NCBI GenBank assembly: GCA_027013225.1
Contig: JALUXU010000057.1
Span: 62,001-126,000 of the forward strand
DNA: 64,000 bases
Source: Acidihalobacter sp.
GTDB lineage: Bacteria > Pseudomonadota > Gammaproteobacteria > DSM-5130 > Acidihalobacteraceae
Direction: 5' to 3'
A program made the translations under genes and the position numbers. The notes beneath the pieces are model-generated. The model ran no database searches. It was not told the origin of the DNA and saw only the letters and a program-made list of their open reading frames with translations. Numbering within the stretch: the first letter of the stretch is position 1; the number at the start of each line of letters is the position of its first letter. Positions 27,608-35,469 of this stretch are shown piece by piece.

Positions 27608-28651
27608 ATGCAACAAAGAAAAGCCGTGGCCCTGATTTCCGGTGGACTGGATTCCATGCTCGCAGCCAAGGTGGTAATGGAGCAGGGCGTACATGTTGAA
27701 GGCATCAACTTTTTCACCGGATTCTGCGTCGAGGGCCATACCCACGCGATCCGCAAGCGCGATCGTCAACGACCCAAGCGCAACAACGCTCTTTGGACGG
27801 CCGAGCAGCTCGGCATCCGCCTGCATATCATCGATATCGTGGAAGAATACAAGAATGTGGTATTGAATCCGCGCCATGGCTACGGCGCGCATTTGAATCC
27901 TTGCCTCGATTGCAAGGTGTTCATGGTGGCCAAGGCGAAGGAATGGATGCAGGCCAATGGCTTTGATTTCATCATTACCGGCGAAGTCATAGGGCAGCGG
28001 CCCAAGTCACAACTAAAGCACTTCATGCCGGTGGTCGCTCGCGAATCGGGAGCGGATGACCGGCTTCTTCGCCCTTTGTGCGCGCGCAACCTGCCTGCCA
28101 CTTTGCCCGAGCGCGAGGGGTGGGTCGATCGCGAGCGCTTGTACGATTTCAGCGGCAGATCGCGCAAACCGCAGATGGCGCTGGCGAAACAGTTTGGTCT
28201 CGTGGACTATGCTCAACCGGCGGGCGGCTGCTGTTTTCTCACCGATGAGAGTTATTCGCGCAAGCTGTCTGACTTGTGGGCTCACCGCGGCGAAAAACGC
28301 TACGAGCTGGATGACATCATGTTGCTCAAAGTGGGACGTCATCTGCGCCCGCGTGCTCATTTCAAGCTGATCATCGCCCGCGAAGAGGGTGAAACGCGGT
28401 TTCTGGAAGGATATCGTCACCAATTTGCTCATCTGCGGACCCTCAGTCATGCCGGCCCTCTCGCGCTGATCGAAGGCGAGTTTCAAGGAGAGGAAGACCG
28501 CGAACTCGCCGCCCGCATCGTGGCGCGTTTCAGTCAGGGTCGCGATGCCGAGCGGGTCGAACTCGAACTTGCATCGCCGGAAAAAAAACCGATACGTCTG
28601 CGGGTTGCCCCTTTGCCGGCCGATCAGGTCGCTTCCGGCTGGTATGTCTGA
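27608..28651 (+). CDS. PP-loop ATPase related to tRNA thiolation enzymes (MnmA/ThiI-like)
   Basis: This 347-residue protein opens with the ATP pyrophosphatase loop ALISGGLDSMLAAK (PP-loop SGGxDS). It then has NPCLDCKVFMVAKAKEW, with a Cys pair typical of sulfur-transferring PP-loop enzymes, ITGEVIGQRPKSQ, and a second Cys pair in AQPAGGCCFLTDE. A C-terminal domain (DDIMLLKVGRHLRP onward) resembles a small RNA-binding type domain found with such enzymes. It probably activates a tRNA uridine with ATP and inserts sulfur, but the target base is unknown. It is neither canonical MnmA nor ThiI: no THUMP or rhodanese domain is visible. Its last codons overlap tusA by eight bases, which supports a sulfur-relay role. 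The ATG at 27608 is preferred; others lie at 27596 and 27560. Confidence 0.8.
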   Translation: MQQRKAVALISGGLDSMLAAKVVMEQGVHVEGINFFTGFCVEGHTHAIRKRDRQRPKRNNALWTAEQLGIRLHIIDIVEEYKNVVLNPRHGYGAHLNPCLDCKVFMVAKAKEWMQANGFDFIITGEVIGQRPKSQLKHFMPVVARESGADDRLLRPLCARNLPATLPEREGWVDRERLYDFSGRSRKPQMALAKQFGLVDYAQPAGGCCFLTDESYSRKLSDLWAHRGEKRYELDDIMLLKVGRHLRPRAHFKLIIAREEGETRFLEGYRHQFAHLRTLSHAGPLALIEGEFQGEEDRELAARIVARFSQGRDAERVELELASPEKKPIRLRVAPLPADQVASGWYV

Positions 28652-28877
28652 AGCGCCGGTGCATGAGCTGGATGTCAGACGGCTGCTCTGCCCCTTGCCG
28701 GTGATCCATGTTCAGGACAAGGTGCGGGAGCTGCGTCGCGGCGAGCGTCTGCGCGTGGTTTGCACCGATCCCGGCGCCCTGGCGGATGTGCCCGCCTGGT
28801 GTCGTCTCAATGGCCATCGGGTAATCGATGCGCGCGAAGGCCAGGGCGAGGTCATACTCCTGATCGAGGTGGGCTGA
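28644..28877 (+). CDS. tusA: TusA-family sulfur carrier
   Basis: This 77-residue protein has the TusA motif with the sulfur-binding cysteine in LCPLPVIHVQDKVRE, then LRVVCTDPGALADVPAWC and a C-terminal beta strand. TusA carries persulfide sulfur to tRNA 2-thiouridine synthesis in E. coli, and in sulfur oxidisers it also feeds the heterodisulfide-reductase-like sulfur oxidation system. Here it overlaps a PP-loop thiolation-like gene by eight bases, so delivery of sulfur to that enzyme is the simplest reading. No dsr, hdr or rhodanese genes are adjacent. Confidence 0.88.
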   Translation: MSEAPVHELDVRRLLCPLPVIHVQDKVRELRRGERLRVVCTDPGALADVPAWCRLNGHRVIDAREGQGEVILLIEVG

Positions 28878-28925
28878 TGCGCTGTGTGGCATAATCAGCG
28901 GCGCAAATTTTCTCCGGATTCGCCC

Positions 28926-30089
28926 ATGTCAGCAGTACCCAATGCCGCAGATGATCGCTACGCCTGCATGCGCCGAGTAACCCTCGTCGGGGCGGCGGTC
29001 AACGTCTTGGTGTCTACGGCGCAGATCGTAGGCGGCCTGTTCGCCCATTCTCAGGCATTGGTAGCCGATGGTGTGCATACGCTCTCCGATCTCATCAGCG
29101 ATGCCGTGGTGCTGTTCGCCGCCAAGCATGGCAGCCAGGAGGCGGATGAAGACCATCCTTACGGCCATAGACGCATCGAGACGCTCGGTTCGGTGCTCAT
29201 CGGTCTGGCGCTGGTGGGTGTGTCCGCCGGCATCGGTCTCAATGCGGCCGAGCAGTTACTGCATCCCGCTTTGCAACTCGCGCCCGAGCCGCTGGCGCTG
29301 GCGTTCGCCGCGCTAGCTATTTTCGCCAAGGAATCGCTCTATCACTACACCATGCATGTGGCCAAGCGGGTGCGATCGAATTTGCTGCGCGCCAACGCAT
29401 GGCATCACCGCTCGGACGTATTTTCTTCTTTGATCGTGTTCATCGGCATCGGCGGCGCGATGCTCGGCTACCATGCGCTCGATGCCATCGCGGCGCTGAT
29501 CGTTGCGCTCATGATCGCGCGCATCGGCGGGCAACTGGCAAGCAATGGCGTTCGTGAGCTTATCGACACTGCGCTCGATCCCGAGGAGGTGGCCGAGATC
29601 CGCAAAAACATCCTGGAAACAGACGGCGTGGAGGGATTGCATCGGCTGCGTACCCGCCGCATGGGAGGCGAAGCCTTGGCCGATGTGCATATTCTAGTGA
29701 ACCCGCGCATCAGCGTGTCCGAGGGTCATCGGATCAGCGAAGCCGTGGAACACCGTCTTCTGGAGCGTTTCGAGGACATGAAGGATGTGGTCGTACATAT
29801 CGATCCCGAAGACGATGAGCGGGAAGCGGCCAGCGCTGGACTGCCTTCGCGATCAGCATTGATGGCGCGCTTGCGCGCGCAATGGAAAGATGAGCCCATG
29901 GCGCAGCGAGTAGAAAACGTCGGCATTCATTACCTGAACGGGCGAATTCACCTCGAGCTGTTTCTGCCACTGAGAAACGTGCAAGAAATTGGGCAGGCCA
30001 AAGAGATCGCCAGGCGTTTGAGTGATGTCGGCAAAAAGCTTCCTGAAGTCGCCGAGGTAATCGTATATTTTCGTTGTGAAAGCACATAA
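28926..30089 (+). CDS. Cation diffusion facilitator family metal exporter
   Basis: This 387-residue protein belongs to the CDF family of proton-coupled exporters of Zn, Fe, Mn, Co or Ni. Metal-site residues are visible in helix 2 (LVADGVHTLSDLISDAVVLF) and helix 5 (ANAWHHRSDVFSSL), with the family signature after helix 2 (DEDHPYGHRRIETLG). The cytoplasmic domain begins near residue 200. It is longer than that of FieF (300 residues): a second, similar alpha-beta segment with GIHYLNGRIHLELFLPL follows from about residue 325. The HxxxD/DxxxD pattern does not decide the metal. The ATG at 28926 is preferred over an upstream GTG-type start. Confidence 0.88.
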   Translation: MSAVPNAADDRYACMRRVTLVGAAVNVLVSTAQIVGGLFAHSQALVADGVHTLSDLISDAVVLFAAKHGSQEADEDHPYGHRRIETLGSVLIGLALVGVSAGIGLNAAEQLLHPALQLAPEPLALAFAALAIFAKESLYHYTMHVAKRVRSNLLRANAWHHRSDVFSSLIVFIGIGGAMLGYHALDAIAALIVALMIARIGGQLASNGVRELIDTALDPEEVAEIRKNILETDGVEGLHRLRTRRMGGEALADVHILVNPRISVSEGHRISEAVEHRLLERFEDMKDVVVHIDPEDDEREAASAGLPSRSALMARLRAQWKDEPMAQRVENVGIHYLNGRIHLELFLPLRNVQEIGQAKEIARRLSDVGKKLPEVAEVIVYFRCEST

Positions 30090-30110
30090 TGTGTGCATGG
30101 CCGATCAAAT

Positions 30111-30127
30111 TGCACTAAAAGGGTGCG
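30111..30127. promoter_or_regulatory. NtrC-binding site (glnA enhancer)
   Basis: TGCACTAAAAGGGTGCG matches the NtrC consensus TGCACCAAAATGGTGCA at 14 of 17 positions, with both TGCAC and GGTGC half-sites. It lies about 120 bases upstream of the sigma-54 promoter of glnA, a normal enhancer distance, and the ntrBC genes are only 3 kb downstream. Confidence 0.75.
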
Positions 30128-30232
30128 TTAATTTGGAGGCTAAGGCGCTTGTCTGCATCGTCATGTGTCCTTAAACGAGGTTTTGTCGGCATTGGCAGGG
30201 GTTTTCGGTGAATTGTGAACAAATAAGCACTC

Positions 30233-30249
30233 TGGCATCATTCCTGCTT
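30233..30249 (+). promoter_or_regulatory. Sigma-54 promoter of glnA
   Basis: TGGCATCATTCCTGCTT carries the GG (30234-30235) and GC (30246-30247) dinucleotides with exactly the -24/-12 spacing. Transcription would start near 30259, about 70 bases before the glnA ATG. Confidence 0.78.
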
Positions 30250-30330
30250 CCCCCTGCGGAACGGAAGAGTTCGCCCGTCAGCCGAGCTCGCCAACTTTGA
30301 AAGTCATTTCATACTGAGGAGTCCAAAATC

Positions 30331-31740
30331 ATGTCCCCGAAAGACGTAATGAATTTGATGAAGGAACACGACGTGAAATATGTCGATTTCCGTTTCACCG
30401 ATACGCGCGGCAAGGAGCAGCATGTCAGCGTGCCGGCCTCCACTGTCGAGGAGGATTTGTTTGAAGAAGGCAAGATGTTTGATGGATCTTCCATTGCTGG
30501 ATGGAAGGGCATAGAAGCGTCCGACATGATCCTGATGCCGGATGCCGACAGTGCCGTCATCGATCCCTTCTTCAATGAAACCACTCTGAATCTGCGTTGC
30601 GATGTCATCGAGCCTTCCACCATGCAGGGGTATGAGCGTGACCCGCGTTCCATCGCCAAGCGCGCCGAGGCCTATTTGAAATCCACCGGCATTGCCGATG
30701 CCGCCTTCTTCGGCCCCGAACCCGAATTCTTCGTCTTAGACGACGTTCGCTGGGGCAGCGACATGTCCGGCGCGTTCTACAAGATCGATTCCGATGAAGC
30801 GAGCTGGAATTCCGAAAAGGTGTACGAAGACGGCAATATCGGTCATCGCCCCAGCGTCAAAGGCGGCTATTTTCCGGTGCCACCAGTCGATTCGCTGCAA
30901 GATCTGCGCAGCGCCATGTGCGATGTCCTCGCGGAAATGGGTGTTCCCGCCGAGGTGCATCACCATGAGGTTGCCACCGCCGGCCAGTGCGAAATCGGCA
31001 CCGAGTTCAGCACGCTGGTGAAGCGCGCCGACTGGAATCAGATCCTCAAGTACGTGGTGATGAATGTCGCCCACAACTACGGAAAAACGGCTACCTTCAT
31101 GCCCAAGCCAGTGGTGGGAGACAATGGCAATGGCATGCATGTGCATCAGTCCTTGGCCAAGGACGGCAATAACTTGTTCGCCGGCGATCTCTATGGCGGT
31201 CTGTCCGAGACCGCGCTTTTCTACATCGGCGGCATTATCAAGCACGCCAAGGCGCTCAACGCATTGACCAATGCCTCGACCAATAGCTACAAGCGTCTTG
31301 TGCCCGGTTTCGAGGCGCCGGTCATGCTGGCCTACTCTGCCCGTAACCGTTCCGCGTCCATCCGCGTGCCGTGGGTATCCAGCCCCAAGGCTCGCCGCAT
31401 CGAGGTGCGTTTCCCTGATTCCACCGGTAACCCTTATCTTTCCTTCAGCGCCATGCTGATGGCTGGACTGGACGGCATCCAGAACAAGATCCATCCCGGC
31501 GAAGCCATGGATAAGAATCTCTATGATCTTCCGCCCGAGGAAGAAAAGAAGATCCCGCAGGTATGCAGTTCTTTCGACGAAGCGCTCGCGGCATTGGATT
31601 CTGACCGTGAATTCCTCAAGGCGGGAGGGGTGTTCACCGATGATGTCATCGATGCCTATATCGCCCTTAAGATGGAAGAAGTTACCCGCTTGCGCATGAC
31701 CACTCATCCTGTCGAGTTCGATATGTATTACAGCTTGTAA
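30331..31740 (+). CDS. glnA: Glutamine synthetase type I
   Basis: GlnA condenses ammonia with glutamate using ATP; it is the main entry of ammonium into the cell and forms a dodecamer. The 469-residue protein matches the E. coli length. Motifs are [65 protein letters not shown] and [21 protein letters not shown]. The adenylylation site is in NLYDLPPEE with Tyr398 counting Met, so activity is probably controlled by GlnE. Transcription is controlled by NtrC and sigma-54 according to the sites upstream, and a strong terminator follows. Confidence 0.97.
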   Translation: MSPKDVMNLMKEHDVKYVDFRFTDTRGKEQHVSVPASTVEEDLFEEGKMFDGSSIAGWKGIEASDMILMPDADSAVIDPFFNETTLNLRCDVIEPSTMQGYERDPRSIAKRAEAYLKSTGIADAAFFGPEPEFFVLDDVRWGSDMSGAFYKIDSDEASWNSEKVYEDGNIGHRPSVKGGYFPVPPVDSLQDLRSAMCDVLAEMGVPAEVHHHEVATAGQCEIGTEFSTLVKRADWNQILKYVVMNVAHNYGKTATFMPKPVVGDNGNGMHVHQSLAKDGNNLFAGDLYGGLSETALFYIGGIIKHAKALNALTNASTNSYKRLVPGFEAPVMLAYSARNRSASIRVPWVSSPKARRIEVRFPDSTGNPYLSFSAMLMAGLDGIQNKIHPGEAMDKNLYDLPPEEEKKIPQVCSSFDEALAALDSDREFLKAGGVFTDDVIDAYIALKMEEVTRLRMTTHPVEFDMYYSL

Positions 31741-31770
31741 TGACTTGGAAGCGATAGCAGAGCGTTTCGA

Positions 31771-31797
31771 AACGCCCCGCAAGGGGCGTTTCTTTTT
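31771..31797 (+). terminator. Rho-independent terminator of glnA
   Basis: AACGCCCC (31771-31778) pairs with GGGGCGTT (31783-31790) around a GCAA tetraloop, followed by TCTTTTT. It lies 30 bases after the glnA stop. Confidence 0.9.
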
Positions 31798-31829
31798 ATG
31801 GCCAAACAGCCGGGGAGGCGGCAGCAGAA

Positions 31830-31969
31830 CCACGTCATCTAACCGTGGCGGAGCGGGTGTCTGCCCGGAAAACGTTGGCGGCAAGGAGGCCGCCGTCGAG
31901 CCTACAGTGATGTATTCACTGCGTTTTTCAGGGCAGACGCCCGCTCCGCTTTTCAACGGCTTACGAATT
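31830..31969. repeat. Palindromic repeat element, full copy
   Basis: The outer 26-base left and 34-base right ends recur at 58511-58570. Inside, two long arms are inverted: GCGGAGCGGGTGTCTGCCCG from 31849 and its near-complement ending GCCCGCTCCGC at 31950, pairing about 26 of 28 positions. Between the arms are two small hairpins: GGCGGC/GCCGCC (31878-31895) and CAGTGA/TCACTG (31906-31922). A further CCACG/CGTGG stem lies at 31831-31849. The whole could fold into one branched RNA or cruciform. No protein is encoded. Confidence 0.8.
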
Positions 31970-32041
31970 TAGATGACAGGACCCTGGAGGCGGCAGGAAA
32001 TGCTCTTGCGGTTAAAGCCGGCACCGGTTTATGCTCAAAAT

Positions 32042-32596
32042 ATGAGACTGAGATTAATCGCTTTGCTGGTGTTTTTCTTCATTCCCTTTGGCGCCAGTGC
32101 CGCGGTATATACCTGGCTGGATGCTGAGGGGAATGTGGTGTATTCCGACCAGAAGCCTCCTTCGGGTACCCATTATCGGCTCGTGCGCCCCAAGCCATTG
32201 CCCACTGTGCCAGCCTCTTCGCTGGAGTCTCCTTCCGTACTGGCTCCGTCTTCCAGTATCACGCCTCACAAAAAGATTTCTCGGCCTAAAGTGCTTATCC
32301 TCAGTCCCACGAATGAAGCCGCGATACGCGCCAACGGTGGCATGCTCGAGGTAAAACTGAAGATTTCCCCGCCACTGGTGCCAGGTCAGATGATACGCCT
32401 TTATCTTGATGGTCATCAGGTCCACACCGGACGCGAGGCCTCGATTGCTCTGAAAAATCTAGATAGAGGAGAGCATAAGCTCTATGCAGTGGTGATAGCT
32501 TCAAGCGGTGACGAGATTTCACGCAGCCAGACGATCACTTTTTTTCTTCTGAGGCATTCGTTTCTGTTCAAGAAGCCGCAAACGCCTCTTATGTAA
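32042..32596 (+). CDS. DUF4124-domain periplasmic protein
   Basis: This 184-residue protein begins MRLRLIALLVFFFIPFGASA, a clear signal peptide with AxA-type cleavage. The DUF4124 core follows directly (VYTWLDAEGNVVYSDQKPP). A Ser/Pro linker leads to a C-terminal immunoglobulin-like part (LILSPTNEAAIRANGG, LYLDGHQVHTGREA, RGEHKLYAVV). The function of DUF4124 is unknown. The gene is found between glnA and ntrB in many gammaproteobacteria, as here. An earlier in-frame ATG at 31973 or 32000 would put 14-23 extra residues before the signal peptide, so the ATG at 32042 is preferred. Confidence 0.82.
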   Translation: MRLRLIALLVFFFIPFGASAAVYTWLDAEGNVVYSDQKPPSGTHYRLVRPKPLPTVPASSLESPSVLAPSSSITPHKKISRPKVLILSPTNEAAIRANGGMLEVKLKISPPLVPGQMIRLYLDGHQVHTGREASIALKNLDRGEHKLYAVVIASSGDEISRSQTITFFLLRHSFLFKKPQTPLM

Positions 32597-32674
32597 AAAG
32601 CAGATTCCTTAGACCGATCCGAATGTTTTATCTGCTGTTGAGCTGATTACATTTCATTATCCGATGCCATCCGC

Positions 32675-32758
32675 GAACGAATGAAATTTTCGTTCTAAGA
32701 ATCTCCAAAAATCATTGTTCCATAATGGTGCGTGATGTCTATATAGGGCACATGCCCT
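32675..32758. promoter_or_regulatory. Two palindromes upstream of ntrB
   Basis: A perfect 7-bp inverted repeat GAACGAA/TTCGTTC (32675-32681 and 32689-32695, 7-base spacer) is followed by AGGGCA-CA-TGCCCT at 32745-32758. TATATA lies at 32740-32745. The 281-base gap ahead of ntrB has no gene, so this is where an ntrBC promoter and operators would be expected. It could equally be RNA hairpins on the DUF4124 transcript. Confidence 0.4.
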
Positions 32759-32877
32759 AACCTCAAATACTCTGGGTACACTCAACGAGCAAGCTGAGAC
32801 CATGATTGATCGCTATGGGCGCGATTCTTGCTTGGATGTGTGAATATGCCAGTTAATCGATTACCACGCCACCGGCC

Positions 32878-33957
32878 ATGAGTGATTTTCTTCTCGACGG
32901 GGATATGAATGACGCCTGTTCGCTGCTGGACGGATTGACGACGGCGGTGTTTCTGTTCGATTCGACGCTTAGGCTGCACTATCTCAACTCAGCCGCCAAA
33001 ACCCTTCTTGGACAAGGACTGAACAACTCGAAGAACGTGCCGGCCGAGCGCATTTTTGGTGGGGATGACAGCTGCATTGCCGCGATGCGTATGGTGATGG
33101 AAACTCTGATTACCCATGTTGAACACGAGAAAACGGTCAATCTGCTTTCTCATCGTGAGATCATCGTCGATTGTGCCGTGTCGCCCTGGTTGAAAGGGGA
33201 AAAGGCCGAAGGTGTGTTGCTAGAGATGGTGGCAGTGGAAAACCAGATTCGTATCAGTCGGGAAAAACGCCTGCTTGGTCAGCAGCTGACGGCCCGACGC
33301 GTGCTGCGCGGGCTTGCGCACGAGATCAAGAACCCCTTGAGCGGTTTGCGTGGTGCGGCCCAGTTGTTGGAGCGCGAACTCGATTCTGATGACTTGCGCG
33401 AGTTTACCGCCATCATCATAGCTGAAGCCGATCGCTTGCGCGCTTTGGTCGATCGCATGCTCGGGCCGAACACGCGCCCTAATCCCGTGTCGGTCAACAT
33501 TCATGAGATGACCGAACGGGTCAGACAGTTGGTGAGCGTGGAATCGCCCGATGGCATCGTTCTGAGCACGGATTACGACCCCAGCATTCCCGAGGCGACG
33601 CTGGATCGCGACATGATCATCCAGGCGCTTTTGAATATCGTAAAAAATGCCGTGCATGCTCTGGCTGGGCAGGGCGAAATCCTGATTCGCACGCGCGTGC
33701 TCAGCAATTACAACATCGGTGAAAATCGCCACCGGCTGGTTGCGGCGATCGAGATTCATGACAACGGCCCCGGCATTCCCGAAACCATGATCGATCGTGT
33801 GTTCTATCCCATGGTGTCCGGCGAGGATGGCGGTACCGGCCTGGGGCTGGCCATCGCCCAATCCCTGATTACTCAGCACGGTGGTCTGATCGAATGCGTG
33901 TCGCGGCCGGGCCATACGCTTTTCACTGTACTTTTGCCCCTGGAGAACAAGACATGA
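32878..33957 (+). CDS. ntrB: Nitrogen regulation sensor histidine kinase NtrB
   Basis: NtrB phosphorylates or dephosphorylates NtrC according to nitrogen status signalled by PII. The 359-residue protein is cytosolic: a PAS domain at about residues 12-115 (LLDGLTTAVFLFDSTLRLHYLN), then the phosphoacceptor region RGLAHEIKNPLSGLRGAAQLL with His148. The ATPase domain follows with N-box LNIVKNAVHAL, DNGPGIPETM and the G-box GGTGLGLAIAQSLI. The length and order fit E. coli GlnL. The stop overlaps the ntrC start by four bases (ATGA). The start has no clear Shine-Dalgarno; an ATG at 32905 is an alternative. Confidence 0.95.
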   Translation: MSDFLLDGDMNDACSLLDGLTTAVFLFDSTLRLHYLNSAAKTLLGQGLNNSKNVPAERIFGGDDSCIAAMRMVMETLITHVEHEKTVNLLSHREIIVDCAVSPWLKGEKAEGVLLEMVAVENQIRISREKRLLGQQLTARRVLRGLAHEIKNPLSGLRGAAQLLERELDSDDLREFTAIIIAEADRLRALVDRMLGPNTRPNPVSVNIHEMTERVRQLVSVESPDGIVLSTDYDPSIPEATLDRDMIIQALLNIVKNAVHALAGQGEILIRTRVLSNYNIGENRHRLVAAIEIHDNGPGIPETMIDRVFYPMVSGEDGGTGLGLAIAQSLITQHGGLIECVSRPGHTLFTVLLPLENKT

Positions 33958-35378
33958 CCGCCCATGAGCGTGATGCGCTATGGATAGTCGACGATGACCG
34001 CTCCATACGCTGGGTGCTGGAACGCGCCTTGAGCGGCGCGAACTTCAAGGTGACGAGCTTCAGTGATGCCGAGTCGGCTCTCGATCAACTTGGACGATCC
34101 AATCCCGATGCGATCATCAGTGATATCCGCATGCCCGGCATGGACGGGTTGAAGTTTCTTGAGCGCGTCCACGCGATTTATCCTGAGCTGCCCGTCATCA
34201 TCATTACCGCGCATTCGGATCTGGACGCCGCCGTTTCCGCCTACCAGGGCGGCGCATTCGAATATCTTCCCAAACCTTTCGACATAGACGAGGCGGTGGA
34301 ATTGGCACGCCGCGCGGTGCAACGCGCCCGCGAACAGCCGGTAAAATCCGTGCACGCCGCGGAAGACCGAGTGAGTGGCATCATCGGTGAAGCGCCGGCC
34401 ATGCAGGAAGTCTTTCGCGCCATCGGCCGCTTGGCGCGATCGAATATCACCGTGCTGATCACGGGCGAATCAGGCACCGGCAAGGAATTGATCGCCCGCG
34501 CCCTGCATCAACACAGTCCGCGCTCGGCAGGCCCCTACATCGCGCTCAATACCGCGGCGATACCACGTGATTTGCTCGAATCCGAGCTTTTCGGGCATGA
34601 AAAAGGCGCGTTCACCGGAGCCCAGACCCAGCGGCGGGGACGCTTCGAGCAGGCCGATGGGGGCACCTTGTTCCTGGACGAAATCGGCGACATGCCAGCT
34701 GAGCTGCAAACGCGCCTGTTGCGCGTGTTGGCCGACGGCGAATTTTACCGTGTCGGCGGCCATACGCCGATCAAGGTGGACGTGCGCATCATTGCCGCCA
34801 CACATCAGAATCTGGAGCGACGAGTGGAAGAGGGGCTGTTCCGCGAGGATTTGTTGCATCGCCTGAACGTGATCCGCCTGCGCCTACCGCCGCTGCGCGA
34901 ACGGCCGGAGGATATTCCTCTGTTGCTGCAGCATTTTCTCAAGCAGGCGGCCCGCCAACTGGGGACTGCGCCCAAGAGGCCTCTTCCGGAAGTGATCGAG
35001 CGTCTGGTCACTTATCCCTGGCCTGGCAACGTGCGCGAACTGGAAAACACCTGTCTTTGGCTGACCGTAATGGCGACAGGCCACGAACTTCATCTCGAAG
35101 ACTTGCCGCCGGAATTCCGTTTCGAAAGACCTGCCAGCGAGGCGGCTGACTGGGAATCGGCTTTGTCCCGTTGGGCCAGGAGCCATATCGCGATCTCCAA
35201 CGAACCGTTGCTCGAAGTGGTTACGCCGCGAATGGAACGTATTCTGATCGAAGCGAGTTTGCACAAGACGGGAGGAAGGCGGCAAGAGGCGGCCAGGCTC
35301 CTTGGCTGGGGTCGCAACACGCTGACGCGCAAGATCAAGGAGCTTGGCATGGATGACGACGGGGAAAACGAAGAGTAA
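33954..35378 (+). CDS. ntrC: Nitrogen regulation response regulator NtrC
   Basis: NtrC is a sigma-54 activator of 474 residues. The receiver domain has the DDD acidic pocket ([16 protein letters not shown]) and phospho-acceptor Asp57 in [13 protein letters not shown]. The AAA+ domain has Walker A GESGTGKE, the sigma-54 loop GAFTGA and Walker [15 protein letters not shown] Fis-type helix-turn-helix at the C-terminus ([20 protein letters not shown]) binds DNA. It is translationally coupled to ntrB. The NtrC-type site ahead of glnA, 3.8 kb upstream, is its most evident target in the window. Confidence 0.96.
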   Translation: MTAHERDALWIVDDDRSIRWVLERALSGANFKVTSFSDAESALDQLGRSNPDAIISDIRMPGMDGLKFLERVHAIYPELPVIIITAHSDLDAAVSAYQGGAFEYLPKPFDIDEAVELARRAVQRAREQPVKSVHAAEDRVSGIIGEAPAMQEVFRAIGRLARSNITVLITGESGTGKELIARALHQHSPRSAGPYIALNTAAIPRDLLESELFGHEKGAFTGAQTQRRGRFEQADGGTLFLDEIGDMPAELQTRLLRVLADGEFYRVGGHTPIKVDVRIIAATHQNLERRVEEGLFREDLLHRLNVIRLRLPPLRERPEDIPLLLQHFLKQAARQLGTAPKRPLPEVIERLVTYPWPGNVRELENTCLWLTVMATGHELHLEDLPPEFRFERPASEAADWESALSRWARSHIAISNEPLLEVVTPRMERILIEASLHKTGGRRQEAARLLGWGRNTLTRKIKELGMDDDGENEE

Positions 35379-35469
35379 GCGTTCTGGGCGCAAGGCCGGC
35401 TCCAACAGGCTGCATCTGCAGGCAAGAACGGCTACCATGTCACCGTTTGCCTAGCCGGAGCGACGCGAC

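Noticed and set aside
30736-31956. A 406-codon frame antisense to glnA
   Set aside because: It overlaps the certain glnA gene completely and runs through its terminator and the repeat element.
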